From Natronospira sp. (GTDB lineage Bacteria > Pseudomonadota > Gammaproteobacteria > Natronospirales > Natronospiraceae): 57,056 nt of DNA. Below are positions 7,869 through 16,410 of the stretch, piece after piece. Under the pieces are notes generated by a model. That model was not told where the DNA came from. It was given only the letters and a program-made list of their open reading frames with translations, and made no database searches. The stretch's first letter is position 1, and every line of letters starts with the position of its first letter. Location: assembly GCA_003558125.1 (NCBI GenBank), contig PWMQ01000013.1:1-57056 (forward strand), in the 5' to 3' direction. The translations under genes were made by a program, and so were the position numbers.

Positions 7869-8573
7869 TCACTCACGCGCGCCGAACAGGGCCGACCCCA
7901 CTCGCAGCAGGGTGCTGCCCTCGGCGATGGCCGCCTCCAGGTCCGCCGACATCCCCATGGACAGGGTGTCCAGTTCGTGGCCCTGGGCCTGCAGCTGGTC
8001 GGCCAGAGCCTTGAGGGCGCGGAAGGGGCGTCGCTGTGAGTCTTCACTGTCGCTGGGGGCCGGCAGGCACATCAGTCCCCGTAGCCGCAGCCGGGGCAGT
8101 GCCGCCACCTGATCCGCCAGCTCTGGCACGTCCGAAGGCGCGACCCCGGCCTTCTGGGGCTCTTCACTGATATTGACCTGGATGCAGACATTGAGATCAG
8201 GCAGGGATTCGGGGCGCTGCCCGGACAGGCGGCGGGCAATCTTCAGCCGATCGACGCTGTGGACCCAGTCAAACCGTTCTGCCACCGAACGGGTCTTGTT
8301 GGACTGGAGGGGGCCGATGAAATGCCAGATCAGATCGGGCAGGTCCGAGAGGGAATCGATCTTCTCCACCGCCTCCTGCAGGTAGTTCTCGCCAAACTCC
8401 CGTTGCCCCAGGGCTGCCGCTTCCCGAATCAGGGCCGCCGGCTTGGCCTTGCTCACCGCCAGCAGGCGGATATCCTCGGGATTTCGCTGGTGGCGCTCAG
8501 CCGCAATTCGGCAGCGTTCATGAACCCGCTGAAAAGCCTGGGCCAGGGAATTCTGTTGTTGTTCCAATGCCAT
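7869..8573 (-). CDS. YggS/PipY-type PLP homeostasis protein
   Basis: 234 residues, a single-domain TIM-barrel PLP carrier of the YggS/COG0325 family. LLAVSKAKPAALIREA carries the PLP lysine, followed by FGENYLQEA, WHFIGPLQSNKTR and LSMGMSADLEAAI. It buffers free pyridoxal phosphate and has no known catalytic activity. GGAG six bases upstream selects ATG 8573 rather than an in-frame start 30 bases earlier. It heads the yggS-proC-yggT group and is divergent from pilT. Confidence 0.95.
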   Translation of the reverse strand: MALEQQQNSLAQAFQRVHERCRIAAERHQRNPEDIRLLAVSKAKPAALIREAAALGQREFGENYLQEAVEKIDSLSDLPDLIWHFIGPLQSNKTRSVAERFDWVHSVDRLKIARRLSGQRPESLPDLNVCIQVNISEEPQKAGVAPSDVPELADQVAALPRLRLRGLMCLPAPSDSEDSQRRPFRALKALADQLQAQGHELDTLSMGMSADLEAAIAEGSTLLRVGSALFGARE

Positions 8574-8738
8574 CGGTGCTCCGGGTTTGCGGTGATCCCG
8601 CATTCAGCGCTATCTTGCTCACTGCGGGCTTCCCCGCACAGCGGACCAGGCCGAATATGATACGCCCACTCAAGGGGGCACTAACAGCGCCGGGCCGGAT
8701 ATGGCCAGTTATTGCCCACGCAGTAGAGGAGTTTGCCC

Positions 8739-9782
8739 ATGGCGGTTGATATCGCCCAATTGCTGACTTTCGCGGTCAAGAATGATGCTTCCGACCTGCA
8801 CCTCTCCTCCGGGGTGCCGCCCATGATTCGAGTTCATGGCGATGTGCGTCGGATAAACATGCCGGCCATGGAGCACAAGGAAGTCCACGCCATGGTCTAT
8901 GACATCATGAATGACAAGCAGCGCAAGGATTTCGAAGAGTTCCTCGAGTGTGACTTTTCCTTCGAAATCCCGGATCTGGCCCGCTTTCGCGTCAATGCCT
9001 TCAATCAGAAGCGGGGGGCCGGGGCGGTCTTTCGGACCATTCCTTCCAAGATCCTGACGCTTGAGGACCTCAATGCTCCCAAGATTTTCTCGGACATTGC
9101 CGAGACGCCCCGTGGCATCGTTCTTGTGACCGGTCCCACCGGTTCGGGTAAATCCACCACGCTGGCCGCGATCATCAACTACATCAACGAGAATCATATG
9201 GGGCATATCCTCACGGTGGAGGACCCCATCGAGTTCGTGCATGAAAGCAAGAAATGCCTGATCAACCAGCGCGAGGTCCATCGGGACACCCTGGGCTTCA
9301 ACGAGGCCCTGCGCTCCGCGCTCCGGGAAGACCCCGACGTGATTCTGGTGGGTGAGATGCGCGACCTGGAAACCATTCGTCTGGCCCTGACCGCGGCCGA
9401 GACCGGCCACCTGGTCTTCGGTACCCTCCACACCAGTTCCGCCGCCAAGACCATTGACCGGATCATCGACGTTTTCCCGGCCGCCGAGAAGGATATGGTT
9501 CGGGCCATGCTGTCCGAGTCCCTGCGCGCTGTCATTTCCCAGACCCTGCTGAAGAAAATTGGCGGCGGTCGGGTGGCGGCCCATGAAATCATGATCGGTA
9601 CACCCGCCATTCGAAATCTGATCCGGGAGGGCAAGGTGGCCCAGATGTATTCCGCCATTCAGACCGGCCAGGGCTCGGGCATGCAGACGCTGGACCAGAA
9701 TCTCCAGGACCTGGTCCGCCGTGGTGTGATTGACAAGCAGCAGGCTCGCCTCAAGGCGGCCAACAAGGAAGGATTCAACTAG
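8739..9782 (+). CDS. pilT: type IV pilus retraction ATPase PilT
   Basis: 347 residues of the secretion-ATPase superfamily; powers pilus depolymerisation from the cytoplasmic face of the pilus machine. It has an N-terminal PAS-like domain (SDLHLSSGVPPMIRV), Walker A GPTGSGKST, an Asp box, Walker B ILVGEMRD, a His box (TGHLVFGTLHTSSA) and the AIRNLIREGK motif essential for retraction. AGAGGAG seven bases upstream fixes ATG 8739. The stop codon TAG (9780-9782) lies within the CTAG target of the MITE that follows, so the insertion abuts the gene without changing its product. Confidence 0.97.
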   Translation: MAVDIAQLLTFAVKNDASDLHLSSGVPPMIRVHGDVRRINMPAMEHKEVHAMVYDIMNDKQRKDFEEFLECDFSFEIPDLARFRVNAFNQKRGAGAVFRTIPSKILTLEDLNAPKIFSDIAETPRGIVLVTGPTGSGKSTTLAAIINYINENHMGHILTVEDPIEFVHESKKCLINQREVHRDTLGFNEALRSALREDPDVILVGEMRDLETIRLALTAAETGHLVFGTLHTSSAAKTIDRIIDVFPAAEKDMVRAMLSESLRAVISQTLLKKIGGGRVAAHEIMIGTPAIRNLIREGKVAQMYSAIQTGQGSGMQTLDQNLQDLVRRGVIDKQQARLKAANKEGFN

Positions 9783-10057
9783 GGAACCTCTGATTAATTC
9801 ATTCGCGCCCGCAGCCAACGGGATTTTTTCTCTCGCGAGGCGCGACGAGCGTAGTGTAGCCTCTGTGCTACATGAGCGAGGAGTAACGAAGTCGAGAGGG
9901 GAAATCCCGTTGGCCCACAAGGGGTTGACGCTGAGAGCGCCTGCTTCTGCGTTGCATTGCTTGCCCGTAGCACAGAGGCTACTGTGCTGCGCGCTGCGCC
10001 TTGAATCAGACGCTCTCAGCGCCAACTGCGGGTGCGAATGAATTAATCAGAGGTTCC
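9783..10057. mobile_element. 275-bp MITE with CTAG target duplication, inserted at the pilT stop
   Basis: Terminal inverted repeats of 32 bases with one mismatch (outer ends GGAACCTCTGATTAATTC) bound a non-coding core. The core has further inverted pairs: GTAGCCTCTGTGCTAC at 9856-9871 against 9967-9982. CTAG flanks both ends (9779-9782 and 10058-10061). A four-base YTAR duplication is typical of IS5-family transposases, so this looks like a non-autonomous IS5-type derivative. No transposase is encoded. It separates pilT from pilU, genes normally adjacent. Confidence 0.88.
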
Positions 10058-10200
10058 CTAGGGTGCGCTGCGCCTTGCTGGCCAGAGTTGCTCGATCTAC
10101 GGGATACCGCTGGCAACGTCAGTGAATATTGGAAGATCAGTCTTGGTAGCCGCGATCGGCCCGAAATGGGTGTCGCGGACGGCGTCGGAGGACGACGGAA

Positions 10201-11364
10201 ATGGATAGAGAACAGGCAACACGCTACATGCAGGACCTGCTTAGGGCAATGGTCCAGCGAGGCGGGTCCGACCTTTTTGTTACGGCGGGTTTTCCGCCGG
10301 CCATCAAGGTGGATGGCGAAATGACCCAGCTTACCGACCGGCCCTTGGGGGCCGACCAGAGTGCCTTGCTGGTTCGGGCAATCATGAACGATAAGCAGGC
10401 CAAGGCATTTGATGCCACCAAGGAGGCCAATTTCGCCATCAACCCGCGCGGCATTGGCCGTTTCCGTGTCAGTGCCTTCGTTCAACAGGGCCGAACCGGT
10501 GCCGTGCTGCGGACCATCAAGACCGAAATTCCCCGCCTGGAAGATCTCCAACTGCCGGAGATTCTGGAAGAAATTGCCATGACCAAGCGTGGACTCGTGA
10601 TTGTGGTGGGGGCCACCGGCTCGGGTAAGTCCACTACCCTCGCGGGCATGCTGGGGAAGCGCAACCAGAAAAGTCGAGGCCATATCATCACCATCGAGGA
10701 CCCGGTGGAGTTCGTTCACCCGCATCAGGGGTGCGTGATAACCCAGCGGGAGGTGGGTGTGGATACCGAGGACTGGTATGCGGCCCTGAAGAACACCTTG
10801 CGCCAGGCGCCGGATGTGATTCTGATTGGGGAGATCCGTGATCGGGAGACAATGGATTATGCCGTTCAGTTTGCCGAGACCGGGCACCTCTGCCTGTCCA
10901 CGCTGCACGCCAACAATGCCAACCAGGCACTTGACCGAATCATCAACCTGTTTCCCGAGGAGCGCCGGGAGCAGTTGCTGATGGACCTGGCTCTCAACCT
11001 CAAGGCAATCATTTCGCAAAGACTGGTCCGAAATTCCGATGGCGAGGGCATGTCGGTGGCGGTGGAGATCTTGATCAATACGCCATTGATTGCTGACATG
11101 ATCCAGAAAGGCGAAGTGGGGGAGATCAAGGAAGTCATGGGCCGCTCCCGAGAGTTGGGCATGCAGACCTTCGACCAGGCATTGTTCGAGCTCTTTGAAG
11201 CGGGGCGTATCGGTTATGAAGATGCCATCCGTAATGCCGATTCAGCCAATGAGCTTCGTCTCAAGATCAAGCTGGAGAGTGATCGCCAGCCCCGGGATCT
11301 GGAGAAAGGGACGGAGAAACTGCACATCATGGAGGACGAAGACCCCAGCGGGCATCGTCGTTGA
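10201..11364 (+). CDS. pilU: PilT-like ATPase PilU
   Basis: 387 residues, close in length and sequence to PilU, the accessory retraction ATPase that works with PilT and gives extra retraction force. Visible are SDLFVTAGFPPAIKVDGEM, Walker A GATGSGKST, Walker B ILIGEIRD, the His box TGHLCLSTLHANNANQALDR, and the PilU-type C-terminal stretch MQTFDQALFELFEAGRI. GGAGG precedes ATG 10201. The 418 bases between pilT and pilU comprise the MITE plus 143 bases in which I see nothing coding; pilU may need a promoter of its own. Confidence 0.93.
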   Translation: MDREQATRYMQDLLRAMVQRGGSDLFVTAGFPPAIKVDGEMTQLTDRPLGADQSALLVRAIMNDKQAKAFDATKEANFAINPRGIGRFRVSAFVQQGRTGAVLRTIKTEIPRLEDLQLPEILEEIAMTKRGLVIVVGATGSGKSTTLAGMLGKRNQKSRGHIITIEDPVEFVHPHQGCVITQREVGVDTEDWYAALKNTLRQAPDVILIGEIRDRETMDYAVQFAETGHLCLSTLHANNANQALDRIINLFPEERREQLLMDLALNLKAIISQRLVRNSDGEGMSVAVEILINTPLIADMIQKGEVGEIKEVMGRSRELGMQTFDQALFELFEAGRIGYEDAIRNADSANELRLKIKLESDRQPRDLEKGTEKLHIMEDEDPSGHRR

Positions 11365-11411
11365 TTGGCATTCATCAGCCATTATTTGATGGATAGAGGA
11401 AGCAGCCAGGC

Positions 11412-12467
11412 ATGAATATCCAGCCCTATCTCAAGCTCATGGCGGACAAGAAGGCCTCCGACCTTTATATCACCGCCAACGCGCCGGTGAAAATGCGTCT
11501 TGAAGGCAAGATGGCTTCGGTCGGCAAGACGGTACTGACGCCCGAGGTGGTGGAGGAAGTCGTCACCAGTGTCTTGAGTGAACGTGACCGACGGGTGCTT
11601 GAGGTGGACATGGAAGTGGATTTTGCCCTGTCCGAGAAAGGTATTGGTCGCTTTCGCGGCAATGCCTTTCGCCAGCGGGGGCAACTTGCCATGGTGCTTC
11701 GCTATATCCCCTCCAATGTGCCGGAGCTTGATAATCTGGGCCTGCCGGAAGTACTCAAGGACGTGGCAATGACCTCCCGGGGGCTGGTGCTCATGTGCGG
11801 CTCAACCGGTTCAGGCAAGTCCACGACCCTGGCGGCGATGATCAACCATCGTAACGAGAATGCCAGTGATCACATTCTCACCATCGAAGACCCCATCGAG
11901 TACACCCATAAGCACCGCAAGTCGATTATCAATCAGCGGGAGCTCAACCAGGATACCCTGTCCTATGCCAAGGCCTTGCGCAGTGCCCTGCGTGAGGCGC
12001 CGGATGTGATTCAGATTGGTGAGATCCGTGACCGGGAAACCATGGAGGCATCCATTCAGCTTGCCGGTACCGGGCATCTGGCCATCTCCACTCTGCACTC
12101 CAATAATGCCCATCAAACCCTGGATCGCATCGTCAATCTCTTTCCCAAGGAACTGCACTCCCAGGTCTTTATGGATCTCGCGCTGAATTTGCGTGCCGTG
12201 ATTTCTCAGCGCCTGCTGCTGGGCGTGGATGGCAAGCGGGTCGCGGCTTGCGAGGTGATGATCAATACCGCCTACATTTCAGAGCTGATCCTCAAGGGCC
12301 AGATCGAGAAGATCTCCGAGGCCATGGAGGATTCCAACGAACCCGGCATGCAGACTTTTGACGAGGCCCTCAGCCAACTCTACCGTGACGGCAAGATTGA
12401 ACTCGACGAGGCCCTGCGCAATGCCGATTCCCGCGCCAACCTCGAAGCCAAAATCAACTTTGGGTAG
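11412..12467 (+). CDS. third PilT/PilU-family ATPase
   Basis: 351 residues of the same family as its two upstream neighbours and complete: SDLYITANAPVKMRLEG, Walker A GSTGSGKST, Walker B IQIGEIRD, His box TGHLAISTLHSNNAHQTLDR. It is nearer to PilU than to PilT (STLHSNNA, DLALNLRAVISQRLL) but lacks the long PilU C-terminal tail. Such third paralogues occur in several gammaproteobacteria; their part in retraction is not well defined. It begins 47 bases after pilU and is probably cotranscribed. It may be a specialised or redundant retraction motor. Confidence 0.88.
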   Translation: MNIQPYLKLMADKKASDLYITANAPVKMRLEGKMASVGKTVLTPEVVEEVVTSVLSERDRRVLEVDMEVDFALSEKGIGRFRGNAFRQRGQLAMVLRYIPSNVPELDNLGLPEVLKDVAMTSRGLVLMCGSTGSGKSTTLAAMINHRNENASDHILTIEDPIEYTHKHRKSIINQRELNQDTLSYAKALRSALREAPDVIQIGEIRDRETMEASIQLAGTGHLAISTLHSNNAHQTLDRIVNLFPKELHSQVFMDLALNLRAVISQRLLLGVDGKRVAACEVMINTAYISELILKGQIEKISEAMEDSNEPGMQTFDEALSQLYRDGKIELDEALRNADSRANLEAKINFG

Positions 12468-12507
12468 GGGAGCCTCGGTGGTGGTCCGAAGCGGTGGCGA
12501 GGCTCCC
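12468..12507. terminator. possible shared terminator
   Basis: GGGAGCCTCG and CGAGGCTCCC form a perfect 10-bp stem with a 20-base loop directly after the third ATPase stop and 40 bases beyond the end of the convergent pyrK-like gene. No clear T-run follows, so function as a terminator is tentative. Confidence 0.45.
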
Positions 12508-12546
12508 AGGCTGTATGTATCCGTCCGGGATACGCGGTCGGGTGGT

Positions 12547-13461
12547 TCAGTGGAAGAGGCCGGCCTTGTCGGCGGGTTTTTCCGGGGGGAAGACGGCGTT
12601 GGCATCGAACACCGGGCCGTCCACGCAGACCCGTTTCATGGCCGGGCCCTGATCGGTCTCCACCCGCACCACGCAGCCCGCACAGCCACCCACCGCGCAA
12701 GCCATGTACTCCTCCAGCGCCACCTGGCAAGGCAGCCCATGCTTCTGTGCCAGGCGGGCGGTGGCTGCCAGCATGGGGGTTGGGCCGCAGGCGTGGATCT
12801 CCACTTGGGCGTGGGCATCGGCATCCAGGGATTGCAGCCAGTGATCGGCCAGCTCGGTGACAAAGCCTTCGAAGCAGCCGGGGTAACCCTGGCCACTGGC
12901 CAGGCGGCAGGGGATGCCCCAGTCTTCCAGCAGCGGCATGGTGGCGATCACGCCCTCCGGGATGCCGGGAACCATGTGGGTCGATGGCCGGGCCTTGAAG
13001 GGGAAGGGGACTTCCGAGCCGAGGGTGGCCAGGGGCTTGACATCCGCCTGCTGCCTGAGGCGATCGGCCAGGAACACCATGGGCGGAATGCCCACACCGC
13101 CTCCGATGAGCAGCGGTCGGCGGCGACCGGCACTTGGCTGGAAGGTCTTGCCGATGGGGCCCATGACGCCGATCTGGTCACCGGCCCGCTGTCGCGCCAG
13201 CAGCGCCGTTCCCTTGCCCACCACCTTGTAAAGACATTCTACCCAGCCTTCCTCGGCCGAGACCCGCATGATGGACAGGGGGCGGCGCATGGGCAGCGAG
13301 CTATCGCAGCGGATATGGACGAAACTGCCGGGTTCGGCCCGGCGGGCGGTTTCCGGGGCTCGAAAGCGAATCACGTATTGCTCTGCGGCATGGGCGACCT
13401 GCGCCAGCACTTCGGCCTCTTCCACGAATATACTGCCCCGGTGGGCGGGATGCTTGCTCAT
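12547..13461 (-). CDS. PyrK-like FAD/2Fe-2S electron-transfer protein
   Basis: 304 residues. A ferredoxin-reductase-type FAD domain (RPLSIMRVS), a nucleotide-binding domain (LLIGGGVGIPPMVFLA; CGPTPMLAA), and a C-terminal 2Fe-2S site with cysteines in EEYMACAVGGCAGCVV and KRVCVDGPVF. This matches the electron-transfer subunit of class 1B dihydroorotate dehydrogenase, which passes electrons from dihydroorotate to NAD+. It overlaps pyrB by four bases, supporting a role in pyrimidine synthesis. No catalytic PyrD subunit is in the window. Other members of this reductase family serve other partners, so the partner is inferred. Confidence 0.82.
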   Translation of the reverse strand: MSKHPAHRGSIFVEEAEVLAQVAHAAEQYVIRFRAPETARRAEPGSFVHIRCDSSLPMRRPLSIMRVSAEEGWVECLYKVVGKGTALLARQRAGDQIGVMGPIGKTFQPSAGRRRPLLIGGGVGIPPMVFLADRLRQQADVKPLATLGSEVPFPFKARPSTHMVPGIPEGVIATMPLLEDWGIPCRLASGQGYPGCFEGFVTELADHWLQSLDADAHAQVEIHACGPTPMLAATARLAQKHGLPCQVALEEYMACAVGGCAGCVVRVETDQGPAMKRVCVDGPVFDANAVFPPEKPADKAGLFH

Positions 13462-14423
13462 AGGATGCTGTCTCCGTGAAATAGCCAGGTCAGGGCGGCC
13501 ATGCGGGCGGCCACGCCGTTCTGGACCTGATCGAGTATCAGTGAGCGGGGGCCGTCAGCCAGTTCGTCGTCAATTTCCACGCCCCGGTTCATGGGGCCGG
13601 GGTGCAGGACACGGGCCGACGGGGCCCATTGCGCCACGCGCGCCTCATTCAAACCCCATTGTTCATGGTAAGCCGTCGGATGGGCCAGTTGTGGATCGGT
13701 CAGGACATCCGCTGCGATGCGTTCCCGCTGAATACGCAGAGCCATGATTACCGCTGCCCCCTGAATCGTCTCTTTCAGGTCCTGATGCAGGCTGACCCCG
13801 GCCGGGGCGTTGTCGGGCAGGAAACCCTCGGGACCCCCCATTCTAATGCTTGCCGCACCCAGCATGCGCAGGGCCTCCACCGCGGACGCCGCAACCCGGG
13901 AATGGCGCAGGTCGCCGACGATGCTGATGTCGAGGCGGGCGAAATCAAAACCGGCTCGCATCAGGGTGAGCATGTCCAGCAAAGCCTGGGTGGGATGCTG
14001 ACGGGTGCCGGCGCCGGCATTGAGTAGATGGCAATTCGGCGGCAGGACATCGGCCGCGGCCTGAACCACCCGGGCATCGCCATGGCGAATGACAAACAGC
14101 CTTACCCCCATGGCGGCCAGCGTGCGAACGGTGTCGACGACGGTTTCACCTTTGACCGTGGAGGTGTGGTTGATGTCCAGGTTGAGGACATCCGCACCCA
14201 GTCGGCGGGCGGCGATTTCAAACGAACAGCGGGTGCGGGTGCTGGGCTCGTAGAATAGCTGGGCGACGGTCACCCCCGATAGCTGAGTCCGAGATTCGGT
14301 CTGGGGATCGGCGTCGGCATGGGAGCGGGCCAGATCCAGCAGGGTTCGCAGTTGCCCTGGTTCAAGGTCGTCAATGGCCAGCAGATGTTGTGTCATCCCC
14401 GTGTGGTCTCCCCGTTCAGTCAT
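13458..14423 (-). CDS. pyrB: aspartate carbamoyltransferase catalytic subunit
   Basis: 321 residues; makes carbamoyl-aspartate from carbamoyl phosphate and aspartate in pyrimidine synthesis. FYEPSTRTR binds carbamoyl phosphate, HPTQALLDML and the C-terminal HPGPMNRGVEI are diagnostic. The ruvX stop overlaps the region just upstream. ATG 14423 has a weak ribosome site; ATG 14396, preceded by GGGG, is an alternative and would shorten the protein by nine residues. In pseudomonads pyrB is followed by a defective dihydroorotase gene; here a PyrK-like gene occupies that place. Confidence 0.95.
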   Translation of the reverse strand: MTERGDHTGMTQHLLAIDDLEPGQLRTLLDLARSHADADPQTESRTQLSGVTVAQLFYEPSTRTRCSFEIAARRLGADVLNLDINHTSTVKGETVVDTVRTLAAMGVRLFVIRHGDARVVQAAADVLPPNCHLLNAGAGTRQHPTQALLDMLTLMRAGFDFARLDISIVGDLRHSRVAASAVEALRMLGAASIRMGGPEGFLPDNAPAGVSLHQDLKETIQGAAVIMALRIQRERIAADVLTDPQLAHPTAYHEQWGLNEARVAQWAPSARVLHPGPMNRGVEIDDELADGPRSLILDQVQNGVAARMAALTWLFHGDSIL

Positions 14424-14429
14424 TGGTCT

Positions 14430-14837
14430 TCATTGCTTGAGCCAGTCTTCCAGAATTCGAGCGGCGGCCAGGTCGTCAATGGCCTCCCCGGGGCGGCGTT
14501 CGCCAGTACTGGCGGCCGCATGTGAACTCAGGTGTTCGTCCACACTGTAAACGGGTTTGCCGAAACGTCCCTGCAGTTGTCGGGCAAACCGCCGTGCTCT
14601 CGGACTGAGCTCGTTGTCACTGCCATCGGCATGCGCCGGTATGCCAACCACCAGGGCCGCCGGTCGCCATTCGCGGATCAGATCAGCGATCTGCTCCCAG
14701 TCCGCCTTACCGTTGTCGGCTGGAAGGATGGTTAGCGGGTTGGCCGTCTGGGTCACGGTCTGACCCACGGCGACGCCGATCCGGCGCAATCCGTAATCGA
14801 AACCCAGCAGTGTGCCTTGCACCTTGGGCTGGTTCAC
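14430..14837 (-). CDS. ruvX: RuvX/YqgF pre-16S rRNA nuclease family
   Basis: 135 residues with an RNase H-like fold. LLGFDYGLRRIGVAVG carries the first catalytic aspartate, VVGIP and YSVDEHLSS the middle motif, and AIDDLAAARILEDWL the last acidic residues. The E. coli protein processes the 5' end of 16S rRNA, and the family was earlier proposed as a Holliday-junction resolvase. It overlaps yqgE by four bases (ATGA), so the two are translationally coupled. Confidence 0.93.
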   Translation of the reverse strand: MNQPKVQGTLLGFDYGLRRIGVAVGQTVTQTANPLTILPADNGKADWEQIADLIREWRPAALVVGIPAHADGSDNELSPRARRFARQLQGRFGKPVYSVDEHLSSHAAASTGERRPGEAIDDLAAARILEDWLKQ

Positions 14838-15400
14838 GCGTGACCCGACTGATCGCTCAGGCGGCTCAAGTCCACACCCATGGCGCGGGCCGATTCCCGC
14901 CAGCGCTGGGCCGGTGGCACATCGAACAGGATGCGTGCCTCGGCCGGGCTGCTCAGCCAGGCATTTTCGCTGATTTCCTGTTCCAGCTGGCCCGCGCCCC
15001 AGCCGGCATAGCCCAGGGCGACGAAGCTCTTCTCGGGGCCTTTGCCGTCGGCAATGGCGGCCAGGATGTCTCTTGAGCTGGTCACCCCCAGGTCGTTGCC
15101 GAGATCGAGGCTGGCCTCCCAGTCCCCCAGGGGCTGGTGCACCACAAAGCCTCTTTCCTGCTCCACCGGCCCACCCTGGAACAGGGGCTGGTTGCCGATG
15201 CCGGTTTGAGCCTCTCCCAGTTCCAGTTGCTCGAGCACGTCGCCCAGATGGATGTCTTCCAGGGGGCGATTGATGATAATCCCCAACGCGCCTTCGGGGC
15301 CGTGCTCACAGATCAGCGTCACGGTGTGATGAAAGTTGGGATCGCCCAGGGCCGGCATGGCGATCAGAAAGTGTCCGTTTAGATAATCAGGATTGGCCAT
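14834..15400 (-). CDS. YqgE/AlgH family protein (UPF0301)
   Basis: 188 residues with the family opening LNGHFLIAMPALGDPNFHHTVTLICEHGPEGALGI-type block and the later GYAGWGAGQLE motif. Cytoplasmic, conserved, function unresolved; the pseudomonad homologue AlgH affects alginate and quorum-sensing regulation. It almost always lies directly upstream of ruvX in gammaproteobacteria, as here. Confidence 0.92.
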   Translation of the reverse strand: MANPDYLNGHFLIAMPALGDPNFHHTVTLICEHGPEGALGIIINRPLEDIHLGDVLEQLELGEAQTGIGNQPLFQGGPVEQERGFVVHQPLGDWEASLDLGNDLGVTSSRDILAAIADGKGPEKSFVALGYAGWGAGQLEQEISENAWLSSPAEARILFDVPPAQRWRESARAMGVDLSRLSDQSGHA

Positions 15401-15468
15401 GGGCGTGGTTTCTTGGCGCGCAAATGGATTCCCATTCTACCAGTCGCCCGTGGTCGGGGTGAAAGGGG

Positions 15469-16410
15469 TCAGCTGCCGGCAGGTAGCCGCACACCGGTGC
15501 GGATGGTGCGGTCGGTCCCGAATTCCCAGCGGAAAGCGAAACGAATCACATCGGCCTCTTCGCGAATCGCCTCGGGAAAAGCGGCGAAGGGGGAAGCTGT
15601 CCGGACAATGCGGGCGGCGGCCCGGTCCAGGGTGGGATGGCCAGAGCTTTCCAGTGGCCGGACTTCACGGAGGGTACCATCGGCGGCGATGGCCACTTCC
15701 AGGGTGAGGGCGCCGGTCAGGCCGTCGCGCCGTGCTTCCACCGGGTAGTGTTCATTGCCCACCGATTCCACCCGGCGGCGCCAGCCTTCCAGATACTCGG
15801 CATAGGCGTGCTCCCGGGTGTTGACCTGAATGAACTTCTCGCGTGGGTCGTCACTGTGGGCCAGGGGTTGGCGATCATCGTCGCTAATGGGGTCGGCCTG
15901 CTCAGCGCCATCGGTGAGCAGGCGGGCCAACTGCAGTGGCTGGCGGGTATCCCGCGGCGTGGTGTTGGCACTGGCAACCCGTTCCGGACTGCTCTCGGTG
16001 GTCAGCAGCGGGTTGCTTTCCGGTTCCGGCTCAAGACTGTCCAGGCTGTCGGGGGATTCACTGCCATCGGTGACATCCACCTCGGTTTCCTCGGCCCAGC
16101 CCTCTTCCAGTCCTGGGTTGGGAATCTGGTCCAGGGTGGATTGGGCGGATTCCGGACGGACGCGTTCCTCCACGTTCCCCGCCCCGCGCTGGTCGGCCTG
16201 GGCCAGATAATCCGCCTCTTCCGGGGGGCGCTCGTCCGGGGTCGCGACCAGGGTGACCTCCAGGGTGTTGGCCCGCAGTTCACCCGGCTGGTCGGCGGAG
16301 AAACTTACCCCCAGGATGACCATGCCGTGCAACAGGGCAGCCAGAAAGACCGTCGTGATCAGGCGATCACGGGACCCGGGGCGCAGTTTCACCACCTCAA
16401 TCTGTCGCAT
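15469..16410 (-). CDS. energy transducer TonB
   Basis: 313 residues. One membrane anchor (about 17-36), a long acidic Glu/Ser-rich periplasmic spacer (40-200) instead of the usual Pro-Lys spacer, and a C-terminal TonB domain (YPVEARRDGLTGALTLEV ... TLDRAAARIVRTASPF). It couples the proton-motive force, via ExbB-ExbD, to outer-membrane receptors such as the one at 43199. No exbB or exbD is nearby. It overlaps the Gx transporter gene by 14 bases and is read in the gshB-led run. Confidence 0.85.
   Translation of the reverse strand: MRQIEVVKLRPGSRDRLITTVFLAALLHGMVILGVSFSADQPGELRANTLEVTLVATPDERPPEEADYLAQADQRGAGNVEERVRPESAQSTLDQIPNPGLEEGWAEETEVDVTDGSESPDSLDSLEPEPESNPLLTTESSPERVASANTTPRDTRQPLQLARLLTDGAEQADPISDDDRQPLAHSDDPREKFIQVNTREHAYAEYLEGWRRRVESVGNEHYPVEARRDGLTGALTLEVAIAADGTLREVRPLESSGHPTLDRAAARIVRTASPFAAFPEAIREEADVIRFAFRWEFGTDRTIRTGVRLPAGS

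Noticed and set aside
8709..10025. Minus-strand open frame over pilT and into the MITE
   Set aside because: It is a shadow of pilT; the MITE part shows only inverted-repeat sequence.
12547..13461. Reading this gene as a general NAD(P)H-flavin reductase or sulfite-reductase-like subunit
   Set aside because: The C-terminal 2Fe-2S cysteine spacing and four-base overlap with pyrB favour a PyrK-type subunit, though the partner remains inferred.
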